In this document: positions 4,985 to 5,997 of the stretch, in pieces
How the letters are laid out: every line of letters starts with the position of its first letter
How positions within the stretch are numbered: position 1 is the first letter of the stretch
Assembly: GCA_023251005.1 (NCBI GenBank)
Contig: JAHEZR010000058.1
Span: 1-5,997, forward strand
From: Ignavibacteriota bacterium
Lineage (GTDB): Bacteria > Bacteroidota > UBA10030 > JAHEZR01
Reading direction: 5' to 3'
DNA length: 5,997 nt
Program-made: the position numbers and the translations under genes
The notes under the pieces: model-generated
The model's database searches: none
Seen by the model: only the letters and a program-made list of their open reading frames with translations
What the model was told of the DNA's origin: nothing

Positions 4985-5997
4985 TCACGCGACGCCAGCA
5001 CTTTCCTCCTGTTGTTTGATCTCGTCATCTTTCTTCGTCTTCCGTTTCGTCGCGTCAACAAAACGAAGCTGTTCTTTTTTCTTGTCGAATTTCACCTTCA
5101 CCTTCGTTCCGTCCGTGAACTTTCCTTTCAGGATTTCCTCCGCGAGAGGATCTTCTACGTATTTCTGCAGGGCTCGCTTCAAAGGACGTGCACCAAAGGT
5201 TGGGTCATAGCCTTTCTCGACAAGGAATTCTTTTGCTGCTTTGACGAGTTCGATTGTAATGTTCATCGAATGCATCCGCTTCACCAGATCCTTCATCTGA
5301 ATATCAATGATACGCATAATGCTATCGCGCTCAAGGGAGTGGAAGACGATCGTATCGTCGATGCGGTTCAAGAATTCCGGATTAAAGACACGCTTGACCG
5401 CATCTTCGACCGTGTTCTTCATGCTTTCATACTTGTCTTTCGCCGTGTCGAGTCCGAAACCAAAGCCTCCCGTGCTCTTGATGTCGCGCGTTCCAATATT
5501 CGAGGTCATGATCAAGATCGTGTTTTTGAAATCTACTCTGCGTCCGAGACTATCCGTGAGAATACCGTCGTCAAGAACTTGGAGGAGAATATTGAAGACG
5601 TCGGGATGCGCCTTCTCGATTTCATCGAGGAGAACGACGGAATACGGTTTGCGGCGAACCTTCTCGGTCAGCTGGCCTCCCTCTTCATAGCCAACGTAAC
5701 CCGGAGGCGCCCCAACGAGTCGGGAGACATTGAACTTCTCCATATACTCGCTCATGTCGATGCGGATGAGGGCTTCCTCAGAATCGAACAAGTAACGTGC
5801 CAACGCTTTCGCCATTTCTGTTTTCCCAACCCCCGTGGGTCCAAGGCAGATGAACGAGCCGATGGGTCGCCGTGGATCTTTCAGTCCTGCACGAGTACGG
5901 CGGATTGCCTTCGAGAGTTTCTCGATTGCCTCATCTTGTCCGACGATTTGTTCTTTCAGTGCTTCGGCCATCTTGAGGAGCTTCTCGGACTCAGACT
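4985..5997 (-). CDS. clpC: ClpC-type AAA+ ATPase, C-terminal part (cut by window end)
   Basis: The ATP-driven unfoldase that feeds proteins into ClpP for degradation. About 336 C-terminal residues are visible; the frame continues past the right edge without a start (SESEKLLK precedes the Met at 5971, which is internal). Counting from that Met, the second AAA+ module shows Walker A GPTGVGKT (44-51), pore-loop GYVGY (91-95), Walker B VVLLDE (112-117), sensor 1 TSN (156-158), an Arg-finger candidate in FLNRID (200-205), and sensor 2 GARP (260-263). GFGFGL (169-174) sits where ClpC and ClpA carry the ClpP-docking loop, which favours ClpC over the disaggregase ClpB. The C-terminus (about 307-328) is a charged, low-complexity tail ending SAGVA. 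A probable terminator follows. The N-terminal and first AAA+ domains lie outside the window. Confidence 0.93.
   Translation of the reverse strand, partial: SESEKLLKMAEALKEQIVGQDEAIEKLSKAIRRTRAGLKDPRRPIGSFICLGPTGVGKTEMAKALARYLFDSEEALIRIDMSEYMEKFNVSRLVGAPPGYVGYEEGGQLTEKVRRKPYSVVLLDEIEKAHPDVFNILLQVLDDGILTDSLGRRVDFKNTILIMTSNIGTRDIKSTGGFGFGLDTAKDKYESMKNTVEDAVKRVFNPEFLNRIDDTIVFHSLERDSIMRIIDIQMKDLVKRMHSMNITIELVKAAKEFLVEKGYDPTFGARPLKRALQKYVEDPLAEEILKGKFTDGTKVKVKFDKKKEQLRFVDATKRKTKKDDEIKQQEESAGVA

Noticed and set aside
1..5997. Mobile elements, CRISPR arrays, phage or defence genes
   Set aside because: No transposase, integrase, spaced repeats or terminal inverted repeats seen. All intact genes belong to known stress or respiratory families with similar base composition.

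Overview
The window carries eight protein genes in two convergent groups, all linked to oxidative, sulfur or protein stress. Five lie on the + strand: msrA, sodC, a sulfite-oxidase-family molybdoenzyme, its cytochrome c partner, and msrB. Three lie on the - strand, read from the right edge: the C-terminal part of clpC (cut by the window end), a hemerythrin/HHE diiron protein, and a cspA-type cold-shock protein. The groups meet tail to tail at a bidirectional rho-independent terminator near 3813-3842. I see no mobile element, CRISPR array, tRNA or rRNA.

Organism: the exported proteins (Sec signal on SodC, Tat signal on the molybdoenzyme, membrane-anchored cytochrome c, lipoprotein-type MsrB) suggest a Gram-negative bacterium with aerobic or microaerobic respiration. 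Base composition is moderate. The ClpC sequence and overall gene style feel like the Bacteroidota/Chlorobi/Ignavibacteria side of the tree, but that is an impression without a search.

Plus-strand group (31-3784): MsrA and MsrB repair the S- and R-epimers of methionine sulfoxide. SodC removes superoxide outside the cytoplasm. The molybdoenzyme and diheme cytochrome overlap by ATGA and look like a SorAB-type sulfite dehydrogenase that passes electrons to the respiratory chain. A periplasmic sulfur/oxidant defence unit is a reasonable reading. MsrB has two credible starts, one giving a lipoprotein and one a cytosolic enzyme, and only the second has a good ribosome binding site.

Minus-strand group (3861-5997): clpC ends with a probable terminator hairpin. 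The hemerythrin-domain protein follows; its diiron ligand spacing resembles the YtfE/RIC catalytic domain. The 302-base stretch between it and cspA has no gene but is the most structured part of the window. It holds a good sigma70-like promoter pointing at cspA, then a 14-bp hairpin, a second long hairpin ending in a U-run (terminator-like), and two smaller hairpins before the cspA Shine-Dalgarno. This could be a transcription-attenuated cspA leader or a separate small RNA of about 125 nt. It is the main candidate for something undescribed here.
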